A stretch of 32,299 nucleotides of DNA, taken from contig JAIRKI010000094.1 of NCBI GenBank assembly GCA_031260185.1, forward strand, positions 1 to 32,299, in the 5' to 3' direction. Numbering within the stretch: the stretch's first letter is position 1; each line of letters starts with the position of its first letter. Below are positions 19,782-28,654 of the stretch, one piece after another. The translations under genes were made by a program, and so were the position numbers. Origin of the DNA: Synergistaceae bacterium (lineage in GTDB: Bacteria; Synergistota; Synergistia; Synergistales; Synergistaceae). Below the pieces are notes generated by a model that saw only the letters and a list, made by a program, of their open reading frames with translations, did not search any database and was not told the DNA's origin.

Positions 19782-20340
19782 AAGAGTTGCCGGAGATGAT
19801 TTGACCTGCGGGTTTCCCGATATCCCCGTCGATGACGGGGAAGGGACAAAAATGATCGGCGGAATCCTGGCGGCGGAGATATACGGCGGGCTCGCCGTCG
19901 TGTTGACCGGCCCGCTCGGCTCGGGCAAAACGGCGCTCGTAAAGGCCGCGGCCGGCGCGTTGGGAATCGAGTCCGTCAAAAGCCCCACGTTCGCGACGGA
20001 GGCCGTTCACCGCGCTTTCGCCGCGCCGGGATTCGACATCGTCCACGCCGACCTCTACAGGCTGGATTCCGGTCAAATCGGCCTTGATACGGAACTCCGG
20101 TTCGAGGAATACCTGTCGGATCGCCGCGCGGTTTTGTTCGTCGAGTGGGGCGAAAGATGGAACGCGCCGAAAACCGACTGCTGGAGGGTGGATATTTCCT
20201 CGCCCGATCCTTCGAATCCCGACGCCCGACTCTTCGGCTTCAGGGCTTTCGGCGCGGAAGCGTCGCGGCGCCTCGCCAAAGCCTACGGCAGGATGCTCGA
20301 CGCGCTCGCGGAATCCCAAATCCGCGGGGAAAACCCTTGA
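19774..20340 (+). CDS. tsaE: tRNA threonylcarbamoyladenosine biosynthesis ATPase TsaE
   Basis: VVLTGPLGSGKTALVKAAA, SPTFATEA, HADLYRLDS, FVEWGERW. Confidence 0.93.
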   Translation: MTERVAGDDLTCGFPDIPVDDGEGTKMIGGILAAEIYGGLAVVLTGPLGSGKTALVKAAAGALGIESVKSPTFATEAVHRAFAAPGFDIVHADLYRLDSGQIGLDTELRFEEYLSDRRAVLFVEWGERWNAPKTDCWRVDISSPDPSNPDARLFGFRAFGAEASRRLAKAYGRMLDALAESQIRGENP

Positions 20341-20508
20341 GGCCCCGCCTCAAACTCCGGCAGGGAGCCGGCTCCCCCGCGAAGAGCGGCGGGACGCGCC
20401 CGGACCCTCTTACTGGTGAAAACAAAAAAATTAATAAGGGGTCAAGGGGACTGGTCCCCTTGCGGGGTACGGGGCGGAGCCACGTTGTTTTGCCCGCGGG
20501 TTTTGAGG
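20330..20508. repeat. Palindromic dispersed element, copy C
   Basis: Flanked by AAAACCCTTG...GCGGGTTTTG near-inverse ends; 20436-20494 nearly identical to 8006-8064; 20381-20401 (GAAGAGCGGCGGGACGCGCCC) is the exact reverse complement of 6906-6926. Confidence 0.8.
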
Positions 20509-20521
20509 AATCGGGACGGCG

Positions 20522-21181
20522 TTGCTGACGCTCGCTATAGACTGCGCGTTGCGGCGCGTTGGCCTTGGCTTGTCCGACGAGGAGAAAATTCTCGGCGAAT
20601 TCTCCCGCGACGCCGGGACACGACAGGCCGAACTTCTGCCTTCGTCCGTCGCGAATTTTCTGTCGTCCTTCGAGTATGCCGTGAGGGATGTCGACCTGAT
20701 CGCCGTCACGGAGGGCCCCGGATATTTCACGGGCCTCCGCGTGGGCATGTCATACGCCGCCGCTCTCGCCGAAAGCGTAGGCGCGTTCGTCGTCGCGGTT
20801 CCGACATTGCTCGCGATGGCTCTGCCGTTGCTCGGCATATTCAAGTCCGCCGGCTCGCCCGTCACGGTCGCGCCGCTCATCCCGGCGGGACGAGGCTCGG
20901 TCTACGCCGCCGTTTACGGGTACAATGGCGACAAGATAACGGCTTCATTGGAGCCGTCTCACATCGAGACTTCCGATTTCGCGAACGTCATCGGCGCCTT
21001 CGACGCCGCGCGCCGGCCGATCCTGACCGGCGTCGCGCTTCCGGATGAGTTAGCGTCACGCGGTTACGCGATGACAGCGCCGCCCCCCTCTATGCCGTCC
21101 GGCATACTGGAAGCCGCGCGTTCGCTCGCACCCATTGACCCCGCCCAAATCCGCGCGGTTTATCTGAGGGAACCGGGTTAA
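20522..21181 (+). CDS. tsaB: tRNA threonylcarbamoyladenosine biosynthesis protein TsaB
   Basis: LAIDCALRRVGLGL, TEGPGYFTGLRVGMSYAAALAES; downstream of tsaE; TTG start. Confidence 0.88.
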   Translation: MLTLAIDCALRRVGLGLSDEEKILGEFSRDAGTRQAELLPSSVANFLSSFEYAVRDVDLIAVTEGPGYFTGLRVGMSYAAALAESVGAFVVAVPTLLAMALPLLGIFKSAGSPVTVAPLIPAGRGSVYAAVYGYNGDKITASLEPSHIETSDFANVIGAFDAARRPILTGVALPDELASRGYAMTAPPPSMPSGILEAARSLAPIDPAQIRAVYLREPG

Positions 21182-21208
21182 ATTTTCTCACTCGCAGAGC
21201 CTGATAAG

Positions 21209-21271
21209 CCGCCGAGACAATTTTTCCTCGGAACTCAACGCTCGGCGGATTTGCCGCGATACGAGGAAAAA
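21209..21271. other. Interlocking inverted repeats between convergent tsaB and the TusA-like gene
   Basis: CCGCCGAG (21209-21216)/CTCGGCGG (21241-21248) and TTTTTCCTCG (21221-21230)/CGAGGAAAAA (21262-21271) in a-b-a'-b' order. Confidence 0.6.
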
Positions 21272-21301
21272 AGATAGTCCGACGATAGGATAATGCGTTA
21301 T

Positions 21302-21661
21302 TTATGTCATATTTTTTGGTTTCGTGCAATATCTAGTATGCAAACACGCCCTGGCCTTACCGGCCATGACGCCCGCGTCGGCGCCGGGACTGTCCACGGA
21401 CACTATCGCGGCGGGCGCGCCGCTCTTTGACATATCGCTCGCGATGGTGACGAGGCAGCGGCTCGAGCCCTCGTCTTCCCAGGGAAAGCCATATCCGCTT
21501 CCGGCCGCCATTTTCCCCAGATTCCGCACCGCCGTGATATTGTCGACCAGAACCGACACGCCGTCCGCCCCGGGCTCCGTCAACGCTTTTTTCGCGCTGA
21601 TCACCGGAATTGGGCAAGGCTGCCCCGACATATCTGTCGTTTTCAGAACATCCACCTCCAA
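21302..21661 (-). CDS. TusA-like protein (N-terminal YedF-type, selenium-associated)
   Basis: DMSGQPCPIPVISAKKAL...GVSVLVDNITAVRNLGKMAAGSGYGF; next to selD; lacks a recognisable full DsrE-like domain. Confidence 0.75.
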   Translation of the reverse strand: MEVDVLKTTDMSGQPCPIPVISAKKALTEPGADGVSVLVDNITAVRNLGKMAAGSGYGFPWEDEGSSRCLVTIASDMSKSGAPAAIVSVDSPGADAGVMAGKARACLHTRYCTKPKNMT

Positions 21662-21679
21662 TAAATAAAACTCACGCGC

Positions 21680-22714
21680 TCACGCGAAATCGACCAATTT
21701 CTCCCCTCGAGGGATGACTTCACCGATTACCGCCGCGAGCGGATCTCCTTCGCGAATCGCGGACAGCAATGACTCAGCCTCGTCTTCAGCCACGGATATA
21801 AGCAACCCTCCGGAAGTTTGCGGGTCAAACAGCAACTCCTGAGTGGCAAACGGCAGTTTGCCGACATCGACGCGCTCTCCGGCGTAATTCCGGTTTCTCT
21901 GTCCCGCCGCCGTCAGCAGATATTCGTCCGCGTACGACACAGCCCGCGGAACGACCGGCAGGTTGTCGGGAAAAAGACGTATGCTCACCCGATCCGCCGC
22001 CATCTCCAAAACGTGCGCCAAAAGACCGAAACCGGTGATATCCGTACACGCGCTCACGTCATATCCCTTCGTCATCTCTTTCGACGCCGCCATGTTCAGC
22101 CGTTCCATGGACGAGACCGCCGCCGCGACGGCGCTTTCGTCGGCCATTCCGCCGCGTGACGCGGCCATGACGATCCCGACCCCGAGAGGTTTTGTCAAAA
22201 TCAACTTATGGCCGGCGGTCGGCCTGTCGTTGCGTATAAAAGAACCGGTCCCGACGATGCCGGTCACGGCCAGACCGTATTTGGGCTCCTTGTCGTAAAT
22301 CGAGTGGCCGCCGCCAAGCACGGCTCCCGCCTCGACGATTTTTTCCGCTCCGCCGCCCAGAATATCTTCCAATATGGCCGCGTCCATGGTCTCCGGGAAA
22401 CAGACCAGATTCAACGCGAGCAAAACCTTGCCGCCCATTGCCCAAACGTCGCTCATGGCGTTTGCCGCGGCTATCCTGCCGAAGGTTCGCGGATCATCGA
22501 TCATCGGGCTGAAAAAATCGACGGTGGAGATGACGGCTTCGTCTTCGCTGACCTGATAGACCGCCGCGTCGTCGCCGGACTCGAAACCGACCAAAAGATG
22601 TTCGTCCGAAAACTCGGGCAGAGTCCGCAACAACGCGGACAGCTCCCCGGGGCCGATCTTGGCGCCGCACCCCCCGCTCGTGCAATTCGAAATAATCGTT
22701 CTCTCACTCTTCAA
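21680..22714 (-). CDS. selD: Selenide, water dikinase (Cys-type active site)
   Basis: TSGGCGAKIGPGELSALL, GDDAAVYQVSEDEAVISTVDFFSPMIDDPRTFGRIAAANAMSDVWAMGG, TDITGFGLLAHVLEMA. Confidence 0.95.
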   Translation of the reverse strand: MKSERTIISNCTSGGCGAKIGPGELSALLRTLPEFSDEHLLVGFESGDDAAVYQVSEDEAVISTVDFFSPMIDDPRTFGRIAAANAMSDVWAMGGKVLLALNLVCFPETMDAAILEDILGGGAEKIVEAGAVLGGGHSIYDKEPKYGLAVTGIVGTGSFIRNDRPTAGHKLILTKPLGVGIVMAASRGGMADESAVAAAVSSMERLNMAASKEMTKGYDVSACTDITGFGLLAHVLEMAADRVSIRLFPDNLPVVPRAVSYADEYLLTAAGQRNRNYAGERVDVGKLPFATQELLFDPQTSGGLLISVAEDEAESLLSAIREGDPLAAVIGEVIPRGEKLVDFA

Positions 22715-22995
22715 ATGAATTCCCCCCTGATCGAGGCGGACGCGTTCAACTGGATATACGCGTTCCGCCCCTGTTCCTCTGTTCTCGAAAACACGCCCGA
22801 ATACGGCACGTTGTTGTTTTCAAGACATTCGACGGCGGCGGCCGGCGATTTACGGGACAACCTCAGGCAAAAACCGCACCCGGCTCTGACTGCGGACGGA
22901 GTGGGCATCACCGTCGTTGAAATTCCGTCTCCGGAAAGGACCTGTTCGGCGATTATGGCGCTCGAAACGTTCGCGAAGTCGATTATCGCTTCCAT
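22711..22995 (-). CDS. DUF3343 family protein (putative Se/S carrier-like)
   Basis: Short protein with VRAGCGFCLRL motif; stop overlaps selD start. Confidence 0.75.
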   Translation of the reverse strand: MEAIIDFANVSSAIIAEQVLSGDGISTTVMPTPSAVRAGCGFCLRLSRKSPAAAVECLENNNVPYSGVFSRTEEQGRNAYIQLNASASIRGEFI

Positions 22996-23038
22996 CGAGG
23001 CAATTCATCCTCCGGGACGCGCACGCGAAATCACCCGC

Positions 23039-24001
23039 TCAAGCCATTGTCATGACTGTGCCGGCATGGCCTTCCAACGCGTCCGCGGCCTTGTCGAGCG
23101 ACGTTATGACAGCTTTTTTGCCGGGGAACCGCCGCACGAATTTTATCGCGGCCATAACCTTCGGGAGCATACTGCCGGGGGCGAAGTGCCCTTCGCTCAC
23201 ATACTCGATGGCCTCGGCCACCGTTACGCGCTCCAGGCTTTTTTGATCGGGCTTGCCGTAGTTGAGGAAAATTCTGTCAACTCCGGTCAATATCAGCAGA
23301 CAGTCGGTCTCCATTTCCTCAGCGAGCAACTCGGCGGCGAGATCCTTGTCTATCACGGCCGCGGCGCCGGTGAGCGAGCCGTCCATGTTTTCCGTCACCG
23401 GGATACCGCCGCCGCCGGCGGTTATCACTATCGTACTGTCCCAGAGACGCTTTATGGAATCGAGTTCGACGATCCGGAGCGGCGTCGGCGACGCTACGTA
23501 ACGCCTCCATCCGCGCCCGGCATCCTCTTTCATCACGTAACCTCTTTCACGGGCAACGCGTTTGGCTTCCTTCTCGGTGAAGAATGGGCCTATGGGTTTC
23601 GTCGGCTCCCTGAACGACTCGTCATTTTTGTCGACCACAACCTGCGTGAGTATCGTGACCACTGGGACGTTGCGGTTCCTGTTCCTTATCGCGTCACGCA
23701 GGCACTGCTGAATCTGGTATCCGATATAACCCTGGCTCATGGAGCCGCAGACGTCGAACGGCATGGCAGGAAGACCCTCTTCGATCTGAGCCGCCGTCTC
23801 CTGAGAAAGCACGATACGCCCGATCTGCGGCCCGTTGCCGTGAACTATGGCCATTTCATAACCTTTGAAATTGATGTCGGCCAGGCGTTCACATGTTCTG
23901 CGCACCACGCCGAGCTGAGCCTCCGCCGTCGGCGGCGTGTTCGCTTCCTGAAGCGCGTTTCCTCCCAGAGCTATCACCACTTTGCTGAAACCCATCAACA
24001 A
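23039..24001 (-). CDS. arcC: Carbamate kinase
   Basis: VIALGGNALQ, AIVHGNGPQIG, ITAGGGGIPV, VDKDLAAELLAEEM, APGSMLPKVMAAIKFV. Confidence 0.95.
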   Translation of the reverse strand: MLMGFSKVVIALGGNALQEANTPPTAEAQLGVVRRTCERLADINFKGYEMAIVHGNGPQIGRIVLSQETAAQIEEGLPAMPFDVCGSMSQGYIGYQIQQCLRDAIRNRNRNVPVVTILTQVVVDKNDESFREPTKPIGPFFTEKEAKRVARERGYVMKEDAGRGWRRYVASPTPLRIVELDSIKRLWDSTIVITAGGGGIPVTENMDGSLTGAAAVIDKDLAAELLAEEMETDCLLILTGVDRIFLNYGKPDQKSLERVTVAEAIEYVSEGHFAPGSMLPKVMAAIKFVRRFPGKKAVITSLDKAADALEGHAGTVMTMA

Positions 24002-24149
24002 GCCTCCTTAAAGCTCGAATGAACATAATAAATTATTGTCATTATACATATCGAGGCATGCTCGTCAACGAGGTTACGTGCCCGACGCGCAAGTCACGGT
24101 TTTTTCCGCGAAATTATACGCGCGGTACCAGCAATTTTTGGGACGTGAT

Positions 24150-24330
24150 GTTTTTTATGTTTAATTTTGAAGACCTTGATTTTCGCGTTGATATTCTCAA
24201 TCAGAATATGCTCGCGAGAAATATGGCGGTTTTCACTCTTTCTGTGATATCATTGTGCCGTTGGATACGCGCGGGGATGTCCGCCGGTGAATTGCTCGAG
24301 AAGTTTGATAAGGAGAATGTACAGACGTGA
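24150..24330 (+). CDS. Small hypothetical ORF translationally coupled to ppk (start uncertain within ORF 24019-24330)
   Basis: C-terminal part MFNFEDLDFRVDILNQNMLARNMAVFTLSVISLCRWIRAGMSAGELLEKFDKENVQT; stop TGA overlaps ppk ATG (TGATG). Confidence 0.45.
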
Positions 24331-26450
24331 TGAACGGCGAAGCGGCGGAAGTTCCGCCGCAAGATAATCCTGAAAAGAGAAACGAGTACATAAATCGGGA
24401 ACTGAGCTGGGTGCGCTTCAACCGGAGAGTTCTCGACGAGGCGTTCGACAAGTCCAAACCGCTTTTGGAACGGGTGAGGTTTGCCGCGATTTTCGCGAAC
24501 AACCTCGACGAGTTTTTCATGATAAGGGTCTCCGGTCTGGTGCGGCAGCTCAAGAACGGGGTGGTTTCCCTGCCTCCGGACGGAATGACCCCGTTGGAAC
24601 AGCTCGTCGCCATTCGCAAGGCCATAGCGTCGGACGCAAAAAGATTGCTCGAGTGCTGGCACGGCGAACTTCAGCCGGAGTTGCGCGAGAACGGCATAGA
24701 AATACTGAATTTCAGGCAAATATCCGAAAAACAGGGACATTTTCTCGACCGGTATTTCAAAAACGAGATATTTCCGACGCTGACGCCGCTCGCGTTCGAT
24801 CCCGGACACCCTTTTCCGCATATCTCGAACCTCAGCCTGAGTTTCGCCCTCGCGCTCCGCGACGAAAAGGGGCACGAACGTTTCGCGAGGCTCAAAATAC
24901 CCGAGTCGTTCCCGAGGCTCTTTCAGATACCGCCCGAATCCGGAAGCAAAGATGACGGGATGGGATTGCGCGGTTCGCGGACCGCGACGTTCGTGTGGCT
25001 CGAGGATATCATAGAGGCAAACCTGAGCGCGCTGTTTCCCGGAATGACCATAGAGGGCGCCGTGTTGTTCCGCGTCACGAGGGACACCGATTTCGAGATA
25101 GAGTCGGACGAAGCCGAAGACCTGCTCCATTCCATACGCGAGAACGTGGAAAAACGGCGTTTCGGCCTCGCCGTCAGGCTCCAGACAGAGCGCGGGGTCC
25201 CGAAGCGCATAAGGGAAATTTTGACGCGCAATCTCGAATTGGACACATTTCAGGTATATTCCACTGAATTCCCCGTGGGGCTGTCGTCGCTGATGCAGCT
25301 TTACAGCCTCGACCGGCCCGAATTGAAATATCCGCCCTTCACGCCGGGAATGCGCCGCGAGACCCGCGACAGGCATAAGATATTCGACGCCGTCCGCGAG
25401 CGCGACATACTGCTCTATCACCCATACGACAGCTTCAAGCCGGTGGTCGATTTCATATGCGAATCCTCGCGTGATCCGGACGTGCTCGCGATAAAGCAGA
25501 CGCTTTACAGGGTGGGGGCAAATTCGCCGATAGTCGACGCGCTCAAGGATGCGTGTTCGAGGGGCAAGCAGGTGGCCGCCCTGGTGGAACTCAAGGCGCG
25601 GTTCGACGAGGAGAACAACATCGGCTGGGCGAGGGCGCTCGAAAGCGCGGGCGTCCACGTCGTCTACGGCCTGCCGGGACTTAAGACCCACGCCAAGATA
25701 TGCCTGGTCGTCAGGCGCGAGAAGGACGGAATCAGGCGTTACGTCCACCTCGGCACCGGAAACTACAACGCCGTCACCGCCGGCATCTACACCGATTTCG
25801 GGTTGTTCACCGCGAACCCCGACATAGGCGCCGACGCCTCCGACCTTTTCAACGTGCTCACCGGCTACTCGGCGCTGAAAGAATACCGTAAACTGCTGGT
25901 GGCCCCGCATACCCTCCGGCGCGAGATAATATCGAGGATAGACCGCGAGATAAGCCGTCACGCCGAGAGCGGGGACGGCCGCCTGATATTCAAGCTCAAC
26001 GCCGTCTCCGACAAGGAGAGCATCGACGCGCTCTACCGCGCTTCCCGCGCCGGAGTCGAAATCGACCTGCAGGTGCGCGGCATCTGCTGTCTCAGACCGG
26101 GCGTCGCGGGTTTGAGCGAGAACATCAGGGTATCGAGCATCGTCGGGCGTTTCCTCGAACACACTCGCGCTTTTTACTTTCGCAACGGCGGCGACGGGGA
26201 ACTGTACCTCGGCAGCGCCGACCTCATGACGCGCAATCTCGACCGCCGCGTCGAATGTCTCTTTCCCGTGGAGTCGCCCGAGATACGCCGTGAGATAATG
26301 GATTCGATACTGCCCGCGCATCTGGCCGACAATGTCCAGTGCCGCGAACTCGGCCCGGACGGAGCGTACGCGAAACTCGCCCCCGGCGACGCCCCCGCCG
26401 TCGATTCGCAGCGGGCGATGCTGGAACTGCGATGCGGTTTGAGGGAGTAA
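24330..26450 (+). CDS. ppk1: Polyphosphate kinase 1
   Basis: YINRELSWVRFNRRVLDEA, LLYHPYDSFKPVVDFI, IKQTLYRVGANSPIVDAL, KTHAKICLVVRREKDGIRRYVHLGTGNYN. Confidence 0.96.
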   Translation: MNGEAAEVPPQDNPEKRNEYINRELSWVRFNRRVLDEAFDKSKPLLERVRFAAIFANNLDEFFMIRVSGLVRQLKNGVVSLPPDGMTPLEQLVAIRKAIASDAKRLLECWHGELQPELRENGIEILNFRQISEKQGHFLDRYFKNEIFPTLTPLAFDPGHPFPHISNLSLSFALALRDEKGHERFARLKIPESFPRLFQIPPESGSKDDGMGLRGSRTATFVWLEDIIEANLSALFPGMTIEGAVLFRVTRDTDFEIESDEAEDLLHSIRENVEKRRFGLAVRLQTERGVPKRIREILTRNLELDTFQVYSTEFPVGLSSLMQLYSLDRPELKYPPFTPGMRRETRDRHKIFDAVRERDILLYHPYDSFKPVVDFICESSRDPDVLAIKQTLYRVGANSPIVDALKDACSRGKQVAALVELKARFDEENNIGWARALESAGVHVVYGLPGLKTHAKICLVVRREKDGIRRYVHLGTGNYNAVTAGIYTDFGLFTANPDIGADASDLFNVLTGYSALKEYRKLLVAPHTLRREIISRIDREISRHAESGDGRLIFKLNAVSDKESIDALYRASRAGVEIDLQVRGICCLRPGVAGLSENIRVSSIVGRFLEHTRAFYFRNGGDGELYLGSADLMTRNLDRRVECLFPVESPEIRREIMDSILPAHLADNVQCRELGPDGAYAKLAPGDAPAVDSQRAMLELRCGLRE

Positions 26451-26454
26451 CTTC

Positions 26455-27390
26455 ATGGGGGGGGGGGGGGGCGTTGTCGTCGCCATTCCATGCTACAACG
26501 AAGAGCGAACGATAGCCAAAGTCGTGTCGGATTTCAGGCGGGCGCTCCCCGAGGCGCGCGTCATAGTGTTTGACAACCGATCGACCGACATGAGCGCGAA
26601 GTTGGCGGTCATCGCGGGCGCTGAGGTAATTTACGTCGGCCGCCGGGGCAAGGGCGCCGTTTTGAGGCATCTTTTCCGTGAGATAGACGCGGACGTTTAC
26701 CTCACGGCTGACGGCGACGACGCGTGTCCGGCCGATACGGCGAAAGATCTGATTTCCCCGATATTGAACGGCGATGCGGATATGGCCATAGGCGACAGAA
26801 TATCCGGGGGCGGCTACAAGCGGGAGAACAGGAGAAAATTTCATAATTTCGGCAACGAGCTCGTCAGCGCGCTGGTCAACGGGTGTTTCGGCGCGGAGAT
26901 ACGCGACGTGATGTGCGGTTACAGGGCTTTCAGCAGGAGATTGGCCGTCAATGTGCCCATACTCTCGGACGGTTTCGAGGTGGAGACAGAGATGACCGTC
27001 AAGTGTCTCGAAAGAAAGCTCGCCATCGCGCAGATACCGATCCCCTTTCGCGACAGGACAGCCGGAACCCAGTCGAAACTCAGGACTTTTCGGGATGGAA
27101 TCAAAGTCTTGCATACCATTGCCAGTACGTTAAAAAATTATAAGCCGCTCGCTTTTTTCGGGACGTTCGGTCTTATGTTCGCGTGTTTCGGGCTTTTTTG
27201 CGGAGCGCCCATTATAATGGATTTTGTGAGAACCGGCGGCACGCCGCGCGTCCCTCTGTCCGTACTGGCCGCCGGATTGGAACTCGTCGCCATGACGTTT
27301 TTCATATGCGCGTTCATCCTGGATACGATGATCGCCTACGAAAGATCCCGAAACGAGATGGAGATACTCAAATTCGGCGATCGCGAATGA
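26455..27390 (+). CDS. Family 2 glycosyltransferase (polyprenyl-phosphate sugar transferase/DPM1-like, two C-terminal TM segments)
   Basis: VVVAIPCYNEERTIAKVV, VFDNRSTD, TADGDDACPAD, DVMCGYRAFSRRLA; C-terminal hydrophobic helices; start codon embedded in poly-G. Confidence 0.88.
   Translation: MGGGGGVVVAIPCYNEERTIAKVVSDFRRALPEARVIVFDNRSTDMSAKLAVIAGAEVIYVGRRGKGAVLRHLFREIDADVYLTADGDDACPADTAKDLISPILNGDADMAIGDRISGGGYKRENRRKFHNFGNELVSALVNGCFGAEIRDVMCGYRAFSRRLAVNVPILSDGFEVETEMTVKCLERKLAIAQIPIPFRDRTAGTQSKLRTFRDGIKVLHTIASTLKNYKPLAFFGTFGLMFACFGLFCGAPIIMDFVRTGGTPRVPLSVLAAGLELVAMTFFICAFILDTMIAYERSRNEMEILKFGDRE
26457..26471 (+). repeat. 15-nt poly(G) tract at the GT2 start codon
   Basis: Direct reading: CTTCAT followed by 15 G then CGTTGTCGTC. 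Confidence 0.95.
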
Positions 27391-27403
27391 GGGGGTAAAA
27401 ATC

Positions 27404-28654
27404 ATGCGTGAGATATTGGAATCGAAAAAAATCTTGGTTGCGCTACTTTTATGTTTTGTCCTGGTCGCCGTAACCGATGTCATAATTCCCGGAAAGACAT
27501 ATATGCCGGATGAGAACGCTTACTTGCGGCAGACAAAGAGCGTGGCTGAAACTGGTATTCTGGCTTTGGGAGAGCACAGGGCGGCGAATATGCCGATCCC
27601 CATGATAATTTACGCTCCTTTTTACAGATTGTTGGGAAATGAAAGCGTCTTTATAAAATTTGTCCGGGTGATTCAGGCTTTGGCGCATATAGTGACGGCG
27701 ATTGGCGCGGCGTCGATAGCTTTTTCCATCTTCAAGAACAGGGCGACGGCGATTATAACGTTGTTTGGAACGGCGATATATCCATCGTTATTGGCATATC
27801 AATGCCTGCTGTTGACCGAGACGTTATTCACGTGTTTTCTTGTTCTGGGCTTCGCTTTTCTTTACGCCTGGAGACCTGAACGCCCTGGTGCTTTCGTGCT
27901 GTCGGGGCTGTGTTTCATGTTGTCCCTTTATACCCGGCCCGTGATAACTATGCTGATGCCCCTGTTATTTCTCGCCAGAGGATTTGTAATTTTTGATCAT
28001 ACAGGGCGGCGCTTGAGATATTGCCTTTATTCCTGCATCATATTTCTCGTGTGCGCCGCGCCCTGGTGGATAAGGAACTGGAATATTTTCGGCGAGTTCG
28101 TTCCCTTTACGACATACGCGTCGAGAAATCTATACCTCGGAAATAATCGCGGTAATTTTACGGGGGGAGTGGAATGGAGTACTGACGCCCCGCCCGAGGA
28201 AGTGGCGGAATTGCTGTCCGCGGGGAGCGAGACGGAAATATCCCGGGCGTTTACCGCGAAGTCAATATCCTATATTCGCGAAAACAAAGTTGTGTTTCTC
28301 GCTAACGCATGGAAAAAATTCAAGCGATTCTGGAATTTTACCCTGAATACCGATTCTGCAAAACTTCCCAAGTATTTTCAGTATTATAACATAGCGTCCA
28401 TTTTGAGCTGGGGAACGGCGTTTTTTCTCGCTCTCGCCACCTTGTGGAGAAAACGTAAGGAGTGGTTCGTATTGCTGCCGCTCTTTTTACTCGTAGGTTA
28501 TTACGTATTTGTTCATGTCGTGACAATCGCTTCTTTGAGATACCGTCTTCCGATAGAACCATTTTTTGTCATCCTGGGGGCGGACAGCCTGCGCGTTATT
28601 TTCGAGCGTTCAGGCGTTGGAAAGTCGTCTGTTGAACAGGATAACGCGCGATAA
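27404..28654 (+). CDS. Polytopic GT-C/GT39-like membrane glycosyltransferase
   Basis: 416 aa, ~10 hydrophobic segments; early PDENAYLRQTKSVAETG loop with acidic residues typical of GT-C lumenal/periplasmic loop 1. Confidence 0.75.
   Translation: MREILESKKILVALLLCFVLVAVTDVIIPGKTYMPDENAYLRQTKSVAETGILALGEHRAANMPIPMIIYAPFYRLLGNESVFIKFVRVIQALAHIVTAIGAASIAFSIFKNRATAIITLFGTAIYPSLLAYQCLLLTETLFTCFLVLGFAFLYAWRPERPGAFVLSGLCFMLSLYTRPVITMLMPLLFLARGFVIFDHTGRRLRYCLYSCIIFLVCAAPWWIRNWNIFGEFVPFTTYASRNLYLGNNRGNFTGGVEWSTDAPPEEVAELLSAGSETEISRAFTAKSISYIRENKVVFLANAWKKFKRFWNFTLNTDSAKLPKYFQYYNIASILSWGTAFFLALATLWRKRKEWFVLLPLFLLVGYYVFVHVVTIASLRYRLPIEPFFVILGADSLRVIFERSGVGKSSVEQDNAR

Noticed and set aside
21680-22995. 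Possible selenocysteine (in-frame TGA) in SelD or DUF3343
   Set aside because: SelD has a standard Cys-type N-terminal motif and DUF3343 ends naturally at the TGA that overlaps selD; no continuation of homology past it
22208-24022. 604-aa plus-strand ORF opposite selD/DUF3343/arcC
   Set aside because: Opposite strand encodes three recognisable proteins; the composition looks like shadow translation
24201-26486. 761-aa minus-strand ORF opposite ppk
   Set aside because: Antisense shadow ORF typical of GC-rich DNA; the plus frame encodes an unambiguous polyphosphate kinase
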